Source of the DNA: Diadema setosum
Lineage: Eukaryota > Echinodermata > Echinoidea > Diadematoida > Diadematidae
Length of the DNA stretch: 64,000 nt
Assembly: GCF_964275005.1 (NCBI RefSeq)
Contig: NC_092685.1
Location: 14,971,579 to 15,035,578, forward strand
Reading direction: 5' to 3'
This document shows positions 24,101 to 38,000 of the stretch, one piece after another (position 1 is the first letter of the stretch; every line of letters begins with the position of its first letter). Position numbers and translations under genes: made by a program. The notes under the pieces are model-generated. The model did not search any database and was not told the origin of the DNA. It saw only the letters and a list, made by a program, of their open reading frames with translations.

Positions 24101-25602
24101 AATCTGATTCAAAATGAAGGCTGCTAGCGAAAACAGCAGAGCATGCATATCGTATGTCTTGTACTTTCCAGCAGCAAATGACATCGATAGAAATGGGTCT
24201 TTTGACTGGGCTGCTTCATATAAATCAATACTCATGGAAATGTATATTGTAGCTCCATGGTTAATATGCAGATTTTGTCTTGGTGAATGCTCTTTGAACT
24301 GCAGCAATGCTGATGGGATTTATTCACAAAACTCAACGAGCAAATTATTTCATGGGTATACACGTACTGCCTAGCATATCAAACAGCATGTCTATACAAC
24401 AGAGTGGCAATGAAATGACATAAGAACAGCCTATGTCCTCAAAGTTTTGTTTTGCGCTGTGTTATTCTCAAATGACAAACACTTGACAAACGGCCTGAAA
24501 ACTGCAGCTGACACTTTATCAGACTGCTATATCACACTGACGTAACTATACAGATGTATATCTGCCAATGCTTTCCTTTGGTTACTCAGATTAATTCTGC
24601 AATGGCATGGTGTTACTTAGAAGCTACATCCAGCTGTTGCCAACATTTGTTCATATCACAAAAAAAAAATTGATTTTACAGGTCTGTGTGTTTTGGATGT
24701 TTATACATAAGTGCTGTGTTCCTGCATTATTGGTGCTTGAAAAAAAAAAAAAGGTCTTTTTTTTGTCTGTTAGGAAATTATCTTCTAACACAATTGTCAT
24801 GGCTGATGTCTCACTTTATGTATTCACTCTCTGTGTAGGCAGAAAAACATAGAGCCACAACACACATGTCTGTAATTATTTGCAACTTTGAATGAAAATA
24901 ACACACTGATGTAAATAAAAGGCACAAAAGCATTGCTAACAGTGGTCCAGCCATATCGTAATCCTACACCATAAAATGTTTGTTGAATTATCAACTACTC
25001 CTTAAATGCCATTTTACTGGCCAGCAGATGCCCTGACACTCATGGTCCAATGCCCACAGATTCAATCTTCTTTTAACTATAGCATAAAAATTGATATTTC
25101 TTACAATTCCACTAAAATAATGCATCATGCAAACAGGTAAACTGTGCATCTTTCCTCAAGTATATGCACTGTTATAAATGTGACTAGAAAAATGATCCAA
25201 GACTGTGTAGTACAGGGCCAAATGTGTAAACACGCCAGAAAATGAAAGTGTCATCCACACTCCAAGAAAGGCTTTTTGATATCATTGATAGATGGGAGAT
25301 ATTTGTTATCAAAATTTCTACCTGTGCCACACAGCTCCTTCAGTGTTAGCCATGAATAAAAAGGAAATAAGAGAAGATATGCAGTTGGTAAAAATCAGGT
25401 CAAAGTAGAGATAAAACAGAGATAAAATATCTGTAATTTTTCTTGTGACATTCCACTTTTGTCAATAAATCCATAAAATCACACAATTTCTGGAGAAAAA
25501 AACCCAAAACAATATAATAGCAAAAGTGCAAGATATATTTAGACATATTCTTGCATACATGAATTATTGCAATGATTCATTTGAGGTAAAATGATCTCCA
25601 TC
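21108..25602. other. AT-rich DNA, no gene seen
   Basis: Few transposon copies are visible here. Homopolymer G or C runs lie at 23799-23809 and 23899-23915 and a (CA)n/(GT)n patch at 21543-21590. The minus-strand open frame at 23019-23378 is hydrophobic but has no motif or splice support. Part of this region could belong to a long 3' UTR of the minus-strand gene that stops at 28872, but I cannot show it. Confidence 0.4.
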
Positions 25603-25752
25603 AGGAGCGGATCCAGGAATTCCCTAGAGAGGGGGCGCATGCACCTCTCCCCCCATTTTTCCTTTTAATTTCTTTTGTTAAAACAAAAAATGAAGTGGGG
25701 GGGGGGGGGGGGGGGTATGCGCCCGGTACGGTCCTCCCTGGATCCACCACTA
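25603..25752. mobile_element. Short inverted-repeat element (GGATCCAGG family)
   Basis: AGGAGCGGATCCAGGAATTC at the left and CTCCCTGGATCCACCACT at the right form imperfect inverted ends. Inside, GGGGCGCATGCACC and TATGCGCCCG also pair around a G-run. About 150 bp, non-coding. Confidence 0.6.
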
Positions 25753-25906
25753 TCCATAATAATATCATCAACTTGCACGGTAAACCCAATTTCTGCATTG
25801 ATCGACACAGGTGAATCTTCAGATATCTCTTTCAGATATTAAAAGCAGCTCCAAATGAGCACATGGACTGAATTTCTTGGTGTGCTAAGTCCTTCTTATC
25901 AATTCC

Positions 25907-26084
25907 TAGTATAATATTATATTATATATATTATATTATATTATATTATATCATATTATATTATATCATATTATATTATATTATATTATATTATATTATA
26001 TTATATTATATTATATCATATTATAATATTATATTATATTATATTATATTATATTATATTATATTATATTATATTATATTATAA
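25907..26084. repeat. (TATTA)n microsatellite, about 178 bp
   Basis: A nearly pure pentanucleotide TATTA array with a few TATCA units. Confidence 0.95.
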
Positions 26085-27331
26085 CAAAAATTCAGCAGAA
26101 GAAAGAGATTATTATAAGTAAAGGATAAAAATCTTCCTCATTCCCCAATGAATAAGCTCCCACTTGCTACAGAATGATTCAAAAGGAGACACTATGGCTT
26201 AATCACAATTGAAACAACTTAATTTGTAACACTTGCAGTGGTGATCAATTTAAACCTGCTCCTACCTGGTAAGGTGCATGGAAGTGCAGAACATGTGCCA
26301 ATGAGGAAAACTTCTGATTATCACTAGGGCTTCTTAGACCAAAAGGTAGGATGTGAAAGTCACTGCTACTAATAAGCAGAGCTCCCCCTGCTTAATCACT
26401 TGAAAGTTCAGTGTGAAAGCAACTGGTACACTCGGTGTGAACAGGGTACAACAATTATATCGACTTCACTAAATACCGGCGATGCCAAAATCCATTCTAG
26501 TTAGGCATATTTTTGTAGTACACAGACTCACACCTTTGGAATTATAACTAACTCATATGATTAATCAAAGTTGTGAAACAATTCTCCCACCATTTATTTA
26601 TCCCTCTCTTTTTTTTTTTTTTTTTTGGGGGGGGGGGGGTTTGAAGTGGGAACACAGTGCAAGCAGAGAGGGCATGTATAGGCTTTAAAGTGTTTAGCCT
26701 CTTATATTGTGAAATTCTGCCCCAAATCATAAATCACTAGTATTATGTAAACAGGGAAAATGACTGGGTAAACATATTGATACACGTAAATCTGAGTACA
26801 CATACAACTTTTATACTTGACCTGCAAAATCACACATATCACAGATGTTGTGTAATGTATTCCATCTAAACATGTTTCAGTTCACTGACAAGAGAAATCA
26901 AATTGCAGTATCTCATTGTCACAAATTGGTTCAAAATTTCATTACTTATTTGTTGCTTTAGCACTGAACTCAGCTTATGGTTTTTCCTTTTCTATTCACA
27001 GATTATAGAACATTGCAATTGTAGACATATGGAGTAGGCTAATAACCTTGCTTCACTTCTCTGGATGACTGCATATTTTAATGAACACTTTTGTTTGGTA
27101 ACATATATGCATAATCAGCAATATGCCAAGCAGAATATAATACTTCAAACACTTTTTAAAACACACCATACTGTACTGAAGTGTTCTGACATTCTGACCC
27201 AAAGTCCTCTGAGTAATTCATTATGAGAAAAAAAGTATGATACTCTGGAAGACACTCCACTGAAACATGTGACAAAGAGTATATGATTGGATTTTGAGCA
27301 GTACTGCTACTGCTGCAACCCCATGCCATTA
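26085..27331. other. No gene seen
   Basis: AT-rich DNA. A T-run then G-run lies at 26609-26639. No supported exon or repeat. Confidence 0.5.
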
Positions 27332-27654
27332 GGAAGCTTTAGATTTTTGCGACGGGGACGTTCAGAGGAAAAAAAGCATATTCTGAGCATGCGCAGAATC
27401 ATGTGTCGAGTCAATCTATTTATAGCTTGTGTCATCTGATTTTTTTCACTACGTGTTCTGGGCTATTTTTACGTCCGCTCAATTTACGACGTAGAGAGCT
27501 ACTTCTTGCACTGATCATATGGGGGCACCATTTTATTTTTTAAACGTTGTGTGCCAGCGTAATCTAAAGCTACTTTTCAGCACGATGCAGGGGAGAGGAG
27601 AACGTCCAGCTCAAGCGTCGTCTCAAGCGTCTGCGCTGCAAATCTAAAGCTCCC
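27332..27654. mobile_element. Inverted-repeat element with TA target, 323 bp
   Basis: The left end is GGAAGCTTTAGATTTTTGCG and the right end the complement of GGGAGCTTTAGATTTGCAGC. TA lies directly outside both ends (27330-27331 and 27655-27656). Inside, GGGGACGTTC and GAACGTCC also pair. The GC content is higher than the flanks. No transposase frame, so it is a non-autonomous TA-target element. Confidence 0.8.
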
Positions 27655-27656
27655 TA

Positions 27657-28336
27657 TCATAAATGATGAATCAGAGGCAATACCCTAAAATACACAAGTT
27701 GAAGAAAATGATCACATTTCCTGTTACAAAACACTGTTTTTAGTACTGAGAGCAGGATCAACAAATCTAGTATAATATTTTGGAATACATGCTAGTAGTG
27801 CTGATCAAGACACAGGCACTTCATTTATGAAACAATTTGCTGCACAAGCGTGAATACTGTTAGTGTTAAATGCAAGTTTATGAACATTAGATGCATCATA
27901 GCACATCATAGCAACTTTTGCTAATATCAATAGATGATACTGATCTAAAGCTTCAATGAATTCCATTCATTCTTTTCAACACATTTATGTCATACCACCT
28001 GGCTGGCATTTTCCATTCAGTGACAAGAATTTTTGTGATAAACTATCTTTGCTTACTGAACCCCTATTAGAGGACGCCAGAGTTTTCAATAAGTCATTTA
28101 GAGTGTTTAAGAAGTCAATTAAACAAGGTGTAAAGAGCTTTTACGTGGAATGATTTGACATCATACAAAATAGTCAATGTCCTAGCTCCAACAGATCATG
28201 CAGTCAAAAAGTAAGTCTGTGTAAACAAATGTTCACAAGCACTGCTCTCTAGTGCAGAAAATGTTGATGTCTTTTTAAAAAGTTGTCTCATGGAACATAA
28301 TGACATCACAACAGGTGTCCTCCAGAAGAGAAGGTG
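27657..28336. other. No gene seen; region downstream of the coiled-coil gene
   Basis: AT-rich. It could be 3' UTR of the minus-strand gene. TTTATT (AATAAA on the minus strand) occurs at about 27532 inside the adjacent element, but I cannot pick a poly(A) site. Confidence 0.35.
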
Positions 28337-28460
28337 CAGCGTGGAAGAGCATATCGTCGGTTGAGAATGATAAGGGCGTTAAGTTGCCACTAAACCCATA
28401 GTGTTCACGACCACTTAACGCCCTTCTCATTCTCAACAGACGATCTGCTCTCAGAGTGCA
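28337..28460 (-). ncRNA. Long imperfect hairpin, possible structured RNA
   Basis: 28353-28386 (ATCGTCGGTTGAGAATGA, then TAAGGGCGTTAAG) pairs with 28411-28444 over 34 bp with three mismatches, around a 24-base loop. Weaker pairing extends outward to about 28337 and 28460. It lies some 430 bp past the stop codon of the minus-strand gene, so it may be in its 3' UTR. The size and shape are compatible with a miRNA-like precursor or a small foldback repeat; the sequence alone does not decide. Strand is assumed from the gene. Confidence 0.4.
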
Positions 28461-28470
28461 TTTTCTGCAA

Positions 28471-28871
28471 TCAGTTTTGGTCCACAATGGAGCAGATCCA
28501 CATCATAGTGTCCTCTGGAAGAGCATGTGGTCCTAGGGTGAGTTCATTTCTTTTGCTATTAACATCTCTTGATCTGCTGCACTCTTCCTCAGAGGATGGA
28601 AAAGCCTCCAAAAGTCTGTTCCGTCGAGTATAGACTGACATCACAATTAGCAAACTCTGAAAGAAATATTCATTGAATAGTTTCAGAGTGAGAATTTGCA
28701 TATCAACAGTCTCAGTCTGCTGCACTCCTAAGCAGAGCGTGTCAAAGTCTTCGAAGATTTTGTTCCATAGAGCAGCATCACACCATGTTCCAGCAGGTGT
28801 CATCTCAGAGGAGCAGCTGATCTCAGAGTGCATCGACTTCTGCCAGAAAATGCTTCTGTCTAGCACCCTCT
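28471..28871 (-). other. Probable 3' UTR with a long open frame
   Basis: This follows the stop of the coiled-coil gene. A 131-codon minus frame (28866-28471) is open here but is out of phase with the gene and has no recognised domain. CTCAGAGTGCAT and CAGGTGTC motifs recur at 28317, 28452, 28796 and 28825, so the tract appears to be built from diverged internal duplications. Confidence 0.35.
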
Positions 28872-29080
28872 TCAGCAGAGGATATCGAAGAGCTTGAAAA
28901 GCCGCCCCATGGAGCGGTTGTTCTGCTCGCAGCGATACAGCCCCTCCAGCTTGTTGAAAAAGAGGTCAATGACGAGACAGACGTTCTGGAGCGGTACCGG
29001 CAGTGTGTCCGACTGAGGGTCCTGCCGGCTGCTGGATGATGCCACGTTGTGGAACATTACCAGCACAACTTCAGAATTCC
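28872..29080 (-). CDS. Coiled-coil gene, exon 4 (residues 311-379 and stop)
   Basis: The acceptor CATGACCCAG precedes GNSEVVLVMFHNV. A Ser/Asp-rich loop (SSSSRQDPQSD) is followed by VCLVIDLFFNKLEGLYRCEQ and ends RLFKLFDILC with TGA at 28874-28872. Confidence 0.85.
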
Positions 29081-32000
29081 CTGGGTCATGAAGATATTCC
29101 AGATTAAAGTATAATGACAAATGAGATGTTCTCATTGATCATAGTAAACTGAGAGTCTTTGTGAAATGTTTGCCATGATAAATCACAAATTAGTTCAGTA
29201 TCCTGCGTTCTAGTTTGCAGCTACAGAACAGCCACCAAAACCCTTCACAAAATGTGGCTGGTAAACACACACAAGAAGACCCTAAAACTATAAAAAAAAA
29301 AAAAATCAACCTGTTTGCATGTGTATGTAAGACAAAAAAAAAAAATGAGGGTACTACCACCCAAAGATATAGCTGGCTAGAGCTTTTAAAGATATTCCTT
29401 CATACTCCATACTATAAAATCTGTCTACAAACATGGCCAGTATTGCAGTAATAAAATGTGATGTGGCACCATTACCCTGCAGAATCCAAAGTATCCTGCT
29501 GCACTCTTACCAGGGGATACAGTAAGGATCGAGTGCACACAGATTCCTTTGCTTAAAAAAATTTGGATCATGCCAGATTGTTAAATATGTTGAATTAAAA
29601 TGTACTAAAAGTCTTGATTCTCATGAACATCTGGTAAGAGTACACTTAAGAAATGATTGATTGCTATCCTGAAGAATATCTTTGCATTGCCATGACTTTT
29701 TTGGCCAATGCTGCCCTTTACAAGACTTACAGGTGGCTAAAGATTTCACCCTTATGTGGCCTGTGACAATCAGTGAAAATTTGGTGTCCACATTTACCTC
29801 CTATTCCTTCAAGTGCTCTCGAGATATCAGCGGTGACCCTGGCAGAGGCAGCCAGGCAGAAGACTACCGTGATCTGATGGGCATCTTGACCCCTGACCCA
29901 CGGATTCATCACGAGGTCGACGCCCCTGGCGGCCATCCGCGCCTTCAGCCTCGCTTGCACCGTTTCGTCGCAGTCCTGCACCTTCCCCATGGTTTTCTGG
30001 AGACACGACACTGGAGGATAGGATAAACAGAAGGTATCACAGTGGTGAGGAGGAGGAAGAAAAAGAGCAGTTTGATGGAGAAGGAGAGAAGGGCAAAGGA
30101 AGAGAATCAAATATGTATTAGGAGTAAATGATGGAGATGACAGAGATGAAAAACAAGAAGAAGAAAAAGATGAGAAAAAACAAAGCAAAGGAAAAATGGG
30201 AAGAAAACCAAAGAAAAAGGAAGGAAGAAAGATTATGGTACTATTAAATAATAATAATGATAATAATTATGATAATAATTACTTTATTTCTTATTGAGCG
30301 CTTTTACAGGACTTGATCAAAATGTTGTACAATCAACATACGACATTCACAAAATATAGAAACAACATTTGAATTGATAAGTAAAATTCAAACAGTTCAG
30401 TATTAAGTTTCCTTCTAAACATTTCTTCTGAAACACATAGGTGGAGTTGTTTTGGTACAGAATCAACATCCTTTCTGATGTAATTTGTTATAGGAGGGCA
30501 TTGCTAGATACCTCTCTGTTGGAAAGTGGATAGCAATAAAACTCATTACAATGCATGACTCCAAAATCAAACCTAACAAAATTGGTATGGTATAGGGGTA
30601 CAGTACAGAAAAACTGTGCCTTTAAACCCTGACTAGGAACTGCCAATAGAAATGACAGTAATAGACCCATGCAGAGCGCCCAATCATAGCGAACAAACTT
30701 ATGTCCTACATGTAGATCGATACAGTACACATGATGTGCGACATCCAAGACAAATTTGTAGTGTTTGGGTACACAACATACAATGCATTTCACAGAACAT
30801 TCCCCTGATCCAATACTCAAGTCTGGCACACACATACGGTCTCACGGTATGGCTACAATGCCCACTTTTCTGCATCAATTGCTAAAATGCAGATGTCAAC
30901 TATCTCTGTCATGTGTAAACACACTTGCCTTGTACAGCAATCTGTCTACTTGTACAGACTACTTTTTCTGTCAGGAGAAAAGATGGACTGAAACAATTTC
31001 ACAAGACATCATCTATCTTTCTTTACGATATTTGCTAGACGTGAGAGTAAACATGTACAACACATGTGTAAACAGGAATACAATACAAGGATGTGCAGCA
31101 TGCTGTACAGTAGATATGAGAATGCTGAATACAGTATTACGTGAAAGTATGCCACCATCTACAAGCAAGCAAGCAAGCAAAAAAAAAAAAGAATTACACA
31201 AAGACATCACACGAATTCTAATTACAAAAGAGACTCAATACATCAGTTTGTAGCTCTGAGATCTAAGTATAATTTGGTGTATGTGCAACATCAGAGAAAA
31301 ATAAAACCCAAATATGCATGGATTGAGAAAATGCAGCACTGTTAGTATCTAACACAACAGATATATAAAAAGTATTTGAAGAAAATTCAATATATTTTCT
31401 CTTTTCTACCATAATGAAAAAGCACTTGACAAACCTCTTTCAGAAAGCAGGGGAAATAATAACACCCTAAACATACCTGTAACATGTTGAGGGGGTATAC
31501 TTTTCATAAACAATAAAATGTTCTCCATATTGTTGTAATTGCACATGACCTCCTGAACTGTACAAGTCGTCTTATCCAGGGTTGGCGGCATCAAAGCTTT
31601 AAAAATCATAACTTTTGGTTGTCCAATTCCCTAAAACTTGAGGATGTGTGGTACAAATACTGCTGCAAGTTACCATACGTACAAGAGGGATGATAAAAAG
31701 TTTTAGAATTTAAAGCAGCAGGTCACGCAATCTGGAGCATACTGTAATTTCACATGGCTTATTGTCATTTTTTTAATTGTCAAGACATTTTTCAATGGAT
31801 TGACATTCCTTGTGGTTGTTACTATTATTTTAATATCTTTGTGAGGCGTGAGAAAAAGCTAGTTAGGCATGTTGAGCATGAGAAAGACCACTGAGGCATG
31901 ACAGTCAATGCCTACATGTAAATGTATTGCGCAAGACTTGCTAGGTCTACATGTATGCACAGCTACAGGGTATGAAAGACCCAGTACCTTGGGGAGAAAA

Positions 32001-35000
32001 AATTGACCCAATTAAATAGATCTTTGATTTGCTGACAAACAGTGTACATTTGAAAACCACAACTAGCGAAGATCTGCCAGAACAGAATTGTACCTCAGTG
32101 AATATGTGCACTGAAGCAAGCGCTCAGCAGTAACTTGCAACTACAATTGACATTCTTTAGCCGTTCATGGACTTACATGTAGACACAGATCAATAATAAA
32201 AGCTATATATACACAATTTGTAATGGGGATTTCCAAATATATCTATTCAGGTCGAGTCAGCTTTCCCATTACATGATATCCCAATGCTACCTGGTCTTTA
32301 AAATGACAGGACAGCGGCAGACAGGGAAACTATTTACTATAACTCAGTCACTTGAATTTTGCTTTACAGTGCATTGTACAGTACCCATTATTTACAAATT
32401 ATACAAGCAACCCATTAGAGAGATCGAAAACAAATAATGGACTGTCTAAAGTCCAATAAACTAAATTGTACATGTATAATTTATTTGATCATAGCTTGTC
32501 CACCAAAAGTCACTGACAAAATATTTATTGCTGTTCATGATTTGAAGTTATTTTAGATCTCTTGTATCAGCTTTAAAATAACTCCACACATCTACCACAT
32601 AAACAGGTTGTATGGAATCCTGGGTGATAAGATAAGTTTCTGTTTCATTAGATTTTAAAAAGAGTTTCTTTGGCGCTGCTGACACACAGTCATATGCAGA
32701 GAGGTGTTGAAAATCATTGATAATGCCAGAAATCAGTGAAGTTGTGTGTTTACTGAAAAATGATTTGCTACATTTTGCCCTGCAATCTCTTCAATCATTT
32801 TATTCCCACCCACTGAAGTCAGGCATCAGAAAACATCCTCTCCCACACAAACAACTGATCAGAGCACTACAGAGGAAATCATCGAACAAGTCCACGCTTT
32901 AAAAAAATTCCTTTCCATTGTTATTGCATTATGCATAGGAATTAAATTAAAAAAAAAATTGAAATTGTTCTCAGGCAGTCATAATGCGATGAATTCCATA
33001 GCACTCCTTCCCAACGTCAGTATGTAAACATACCAGCAGCAAGTTCTTTCAGAGCAAATCAGTTCTATGCATGTGGACCACTGTTCAGAAATATGCCATT
33101 GAATGTCAAGCTCAAATGGAATGTGTCTATAATGTAATGGTCTGATTACAATGCTACCTATAGCTTTAACAGGATCAGGTACTGCCATGCTCACTGAATA
33201 TACTGCTTGCATTTTGCTTTGCATGAATCATGATTAAATCACGCAAGAGCATCAAATCTCCCTACAATTTCTAAGTACAACATTGAAAAGTGGATATTTT
33301 CACGTGGACTAATTTTTCGCGCTAGGCCAGCTAAGATGAGTTTTGCATGTTTTTTAATTTCGCAGAATCAAGACATAACTACCGGAACATATGGCAAGCA
33401 AAAAATATTTGTGTGCTTTAAAGGGGATGGCTAGTAACTGATCAGTGGGAATCAGTGGGAATTCAAGTAATGTGCAGTTCAATGCTTCCAGGTTAGCATG
33501 CCTGTACAGTGACGGTACATTAAACTGCACATTACTTGAATATGAGACCATTCTGAAGCAAACAATTTTCACACAACAATAGATATATGATGTACTCTTA
33601 AATGAATCCCACAAGGATTGGAAGAATCATCCTCCAGCATTCCCACTGATACCCACTGTTCAGTTTACTAGCCACCCCCTTTAATTTACATGCAAGTTTC
33701 TGGTTTCGCAAAACGGGTGAAAATTTCAACACCACAAAAATTTCCACTTAATTCTAAAGTCATTCTACTAGTATATGAGCAGGGAGGTGGGCCCACCTCC
33801 CTGATACGAGTGTGTGTGATGAAAGTGAACATTGTACACTTATACAAGACAATCCACATGCTGCCCGTACTGGAAGATATTGAAGTGTATAATCTATCAT
33901 GAGATGGTTAACAGCATCTTTACAGCACCTAATTTATACATTTAGCAAAGTTTTTATGATGCAAACTATTGAAAAATTATCATTCACTTGCACAATGTTT
34001 GCAGAATGTACCTACATTTCATGAGCAACCCATGGACATGGAAATCACAATTTCTGAATTATTTCATGAATTGGATTGCACCGGTATTAGTCACTAGCAC
34101 GTGCTGTATGTATAATATATTATTATAATTTGAGGTGGCAGAGTATCAGATTCCAAGCTGGCTATCCATAGGTCATCTAGTATCACTTTGCATCATTGCA
34201 CTGATTCAGTTCAAATCAAATGAGTGCATACATGTGAGTTTAGGTAAAAAATTCATGAAGGTGGTACAATCTTTGTCCATGGTTTAAACCAGTGTTTCCC
34301 GATCAGGGCACTCACCTGTTACAAGACTGGTACCACTGGTGCCTGCACCATTCTCCCTCGCCAGTCTCTGATTTGGATGTCTTCCATTCCTAGTGACATC
34401 CTCCAGTCCATTAGGATCGTCCACACCATTGGTCAAGCCATTGACGCTATGGGTCAAGTGTCCATTTGTCAGACCATTGGTCAGTTCCCCGTGTCCGTTG
34501 GTCATTGCCCCGTTGCAGTCAAGGAGCCCGTTCTCGCTGCTCACTCTTCGGATGTGTCCATTTTGGCTGGACTTGAAGACCTTCCCGCCCTTTCCTTTCT
34601 GTTGACCCCCCTCGGCTGGGTCATTGGGATCTCTGCTCCCGGTAGTGGCGCGGAGGAGCTTCACTTCAGCCCTGAGTTCACCATTTTCCTTACGCAGCTT
34701 CTCCACCTGGGTCTTGAGGATGCGGAAGGCGGCATTCTCCTTCTGGAGCACCTCAATGAGATGCCTCTGAGTAGAGATGAGGACCTTTGGATCCTGGTGC
34801 TCTTCCACTGTCTCGATGACCTGTTGCGGTAAATCATCATTTAAAGTCCTCATGAGCACCTACACAGTCACTTGAAACTTGCAAAACAACTCATGTGGGA
34901 GGATGTGTGTCTGTGTGTGTGTGTGGGGGAGTTTAAAAAAACAATTTCTTTAGGCTTACTTGTGTCTGTGTGTGTGGGGGGGGGGGGAGTTTAAAAACAA

Positions 35001-38000
35001 TTTCTTTAGGCTTACTTTAATTCAATGCTTTTCTTCTTTCATGTTATTGTATTGCATGGGGGGGGGGGGAACCCTCTGGTACTAAATAATGTGCATGATA
35101 CAATAGATTCATTGGAATGCTCAACTTGCCAGCTTTGTAGCTAACAGGATCAAACAATGCAGACATACCATACCTAAAAGCTTTTTTATTGGGAGTTTAT
35201 GAACAATTGGTAACTTCTGTAAAGGCTTAATTTTTATTTAATGATATCCTTCTTTCATGTTATTGTCTTGCATTGTCATTGTGGAAAAAAAAAAAAAATC
35301 TGGTATCATATGTGCAAGATACATGGATTCATCAGAATGCGCAACTTGTCAGCTTTACCCAATTGTTGCTGATAAGATCAAACTATGTAGACATAAAATT
35401 GTATCGGTACCATCTACATGTACCTGATCAAGATTTGTGATAAATGCTGCATTCTTGAACACTGCTTTGTGTCAAGAAGTGTGCAAAACTCAAAACAGTG
35501 CCCTCTCATAATAAAAGATTGCACCAGTTTGTTTTGAAACATGGACAAATTCTACCCTTTGATGTTTAATCAGTGCCTGTCGAAGTAAGATATCATTTTG
35601 TTGCAAAACTGCATGAGATACAGAGATAACGATCACAAAGAATTTATTTCCAAGCAAACAATTTATTGATGAGCAAACCATTAATCTGGAAATATATTTT
35701 CATGAAAACTAATGAGTGCACTATCACGGTACAATGCTTTTCACTCATGATTGTGCATTTCTTTTTGTATGCATGTTTATCTAGGTAACTTCATATATAA
35801 GAAAGAAAAATTAAACGTGTTTGTTAAAGATACAGACTGAATACAGAGAATGTTCTATTTACATTTGCATTGATGACTTGTGCAGTTGTTTTCCTTTATG
35901 ATCTAACCTGCATACCTGACTGATGTAACATCTCATTATACTAAAGAGGTTGTTTTTACAACATAAGCAAAACAACAACAAACAAATAAACAAACACAGA
36001 ATTCTTCTGCCCATTACCATAGTAAAAATATGAAAAAATGACTAAAAATAAAGATATGATTTCCATAGTCATGTCACATTAGGATGAAACTGAATTTTCC
36101 CTTTATTCATTTAATTTCATTTCATTCCCATTTTATTTCATTTCATTTCATTTTCAGTCAAACAGAGAAAAGACAGCAGATAAACATACAAATGTACCAC
36201 CCATAAGATTGACTAACTGGCATCATGCACTTTGCCAAAGTGTGAATTTTTCTTCCTTTTTTTTTTTCTAACCATGAAAGTATTTGTAAGAAAATAATAC
36301 AAAGTATTATGAGAATAATGACTTGCAAGCATGAAAGCACAGCATTATTCAGTCTCACTTAGCAGGCCAACTGCATTTACAGAGGAAAGGCTCACGGTCA
36401 CAGCTGCACGAAGCGTACATCAGTGAATCCACACCATTTCGGGTCAGTGGATGAAAGGAATTTGATGAGATCAATGTACACGGTATTGATGCTATTCATC
36501 TCCAAGGTTAGGGTTGACAAACACAATATAAAATATCAATTGGCTTGACCTCAAGGTTATGCACTGTGTACGTCTCCCTGAAATCCATGTCTTCTCACCG
36601 TTCACATCAACAGTCTTGCGTTCAGACTGGAAGGTTTGCTCTTTACTGGATTGAGTCATAGTCTACTCATAATAAGTAGCATTTCCGAAAACCCTGAATG
36701 TGAGTGACGTAGACAAATTCTGTATTACAGTTGAATCTAGTGGAATCACAAGCAATGAAATAAAAATATTTTGCTACTATGCCACGTATACCTTGATGTT
36801 TTCATGCCAATATATTCTTGTAGAGTTTTATGTTAAATGTTATGATGATACAAACTTGGGTTCTCAAAAAAAAAAGAAAAAAAGTTTTATAAGTCATGGC
36901 AAACTTCCACTTTGTGTTCACACACATTTTTAATGCCAGGCACTATATGAAGTATATAAATCCTTTAGAACGACAGAAGTAGGCCTACATTAAAGGTAAG
37001 GTACAGTTTACCATTGGGAATGGTGATTTAAAAGAAAAGTCAACTCTCTGCAGTAGAATTACACTTGACTCTTGAGAAGAAACTTGGCATTCCAGAAGTA
37101 AAGGAAATTCTTTAAGTGAAGGACAATCTTTTTATGTACAATGTAGTAGCATCATTTATATTGTCAATTGAGACATTCTAAACTTAGAAATGTTAGGTGC
37201 AAGTCAACATGCATATTACAGAACATCTTGTACATGTATCCTATGTTTTGTTCTATTTTGTTTTGTTTTGCTGTCTTCAGAGGACCAGTTCTGCTATTTT
37301 CTAATACATCATGCTGGACATACAATTTTGTAAGGGTAAACACTGCCATTGATAGTCTGTTAAACCAGACTTACTGAGAGATATTATCTACTAATCAGGA
37401 TCAGACACTGATGAAATAATAGCAGGTCACAGATCACAGCCTGGAATACAGTCTATAGATACTCAAAGCACACAAAAGCTGTTGGAAATGGCACAGCGTG
37501 AGAACGGTAAGCAGTGAACAACTGCGCCGCATATCAAATGCAGGTCAATGGAATACCAGTCTAGGCTTTTCATGATGCGCTGTACTGAACCCGAAAGCTA
37601 CGTCACCTGTTATTCACTCAGATAATGGAAAATCTGGAGCCACTGCAGGGCTCAATGCACTGATGCCCATGACCTCCTCACTCAGTGAAAATTTGTAATA
37701 AATATCAGTATACATTAAGTAATCATTCTACATTTTAGTGCAGGGGCCCTCGAAAGGAATGCTGGAAGCAAATCCTTTACTAACTACAATCCTATAACAG
37801 TCCTTAGTGAGATTAGGTTGTAAGTCACACACAGAGGGGTCAACATTTGAACTTACATGTAAAGACTAACTGAAAGTAGACTGGCTAATGTTAGTAGGCC
37901 TACTGTAAATAAACAAAATGAAGTTTTCCAAATGATAATAAAAAGTAATATCAAATGCTGTCTGACATCTGATGTGCTTACTTTCAGCATCCACCAATGC

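Larger units (their letters stand above)
30011..34315 (-). other. Intron 2 of the coiled-coil gene
   Basis: It holds, from left to right, a purine-rich tract (30045-30240), ATA-repeat LINE/SINE debris (30246-30330), a decayed family A MITE, a nested MITE pair, a small hairpin and a transposon-end fragment. Open frames at 30488-31253 are not supported as genes. Confidence 0.7.

Noticed and set aside
28471-28866. 131-codon minus frame after the coiled-coil stop, as an extra gene or exon
   Set aside because: Out of phase with the gene and no known domain; better explained as 3' UTR with internal duplications.
30765-31253. 162-codon plus-strand open frame in an intron
   Set aside because: It lies antisense in an intron of the coiled-coil gene, has low-complexity ends and no recognisable domain.
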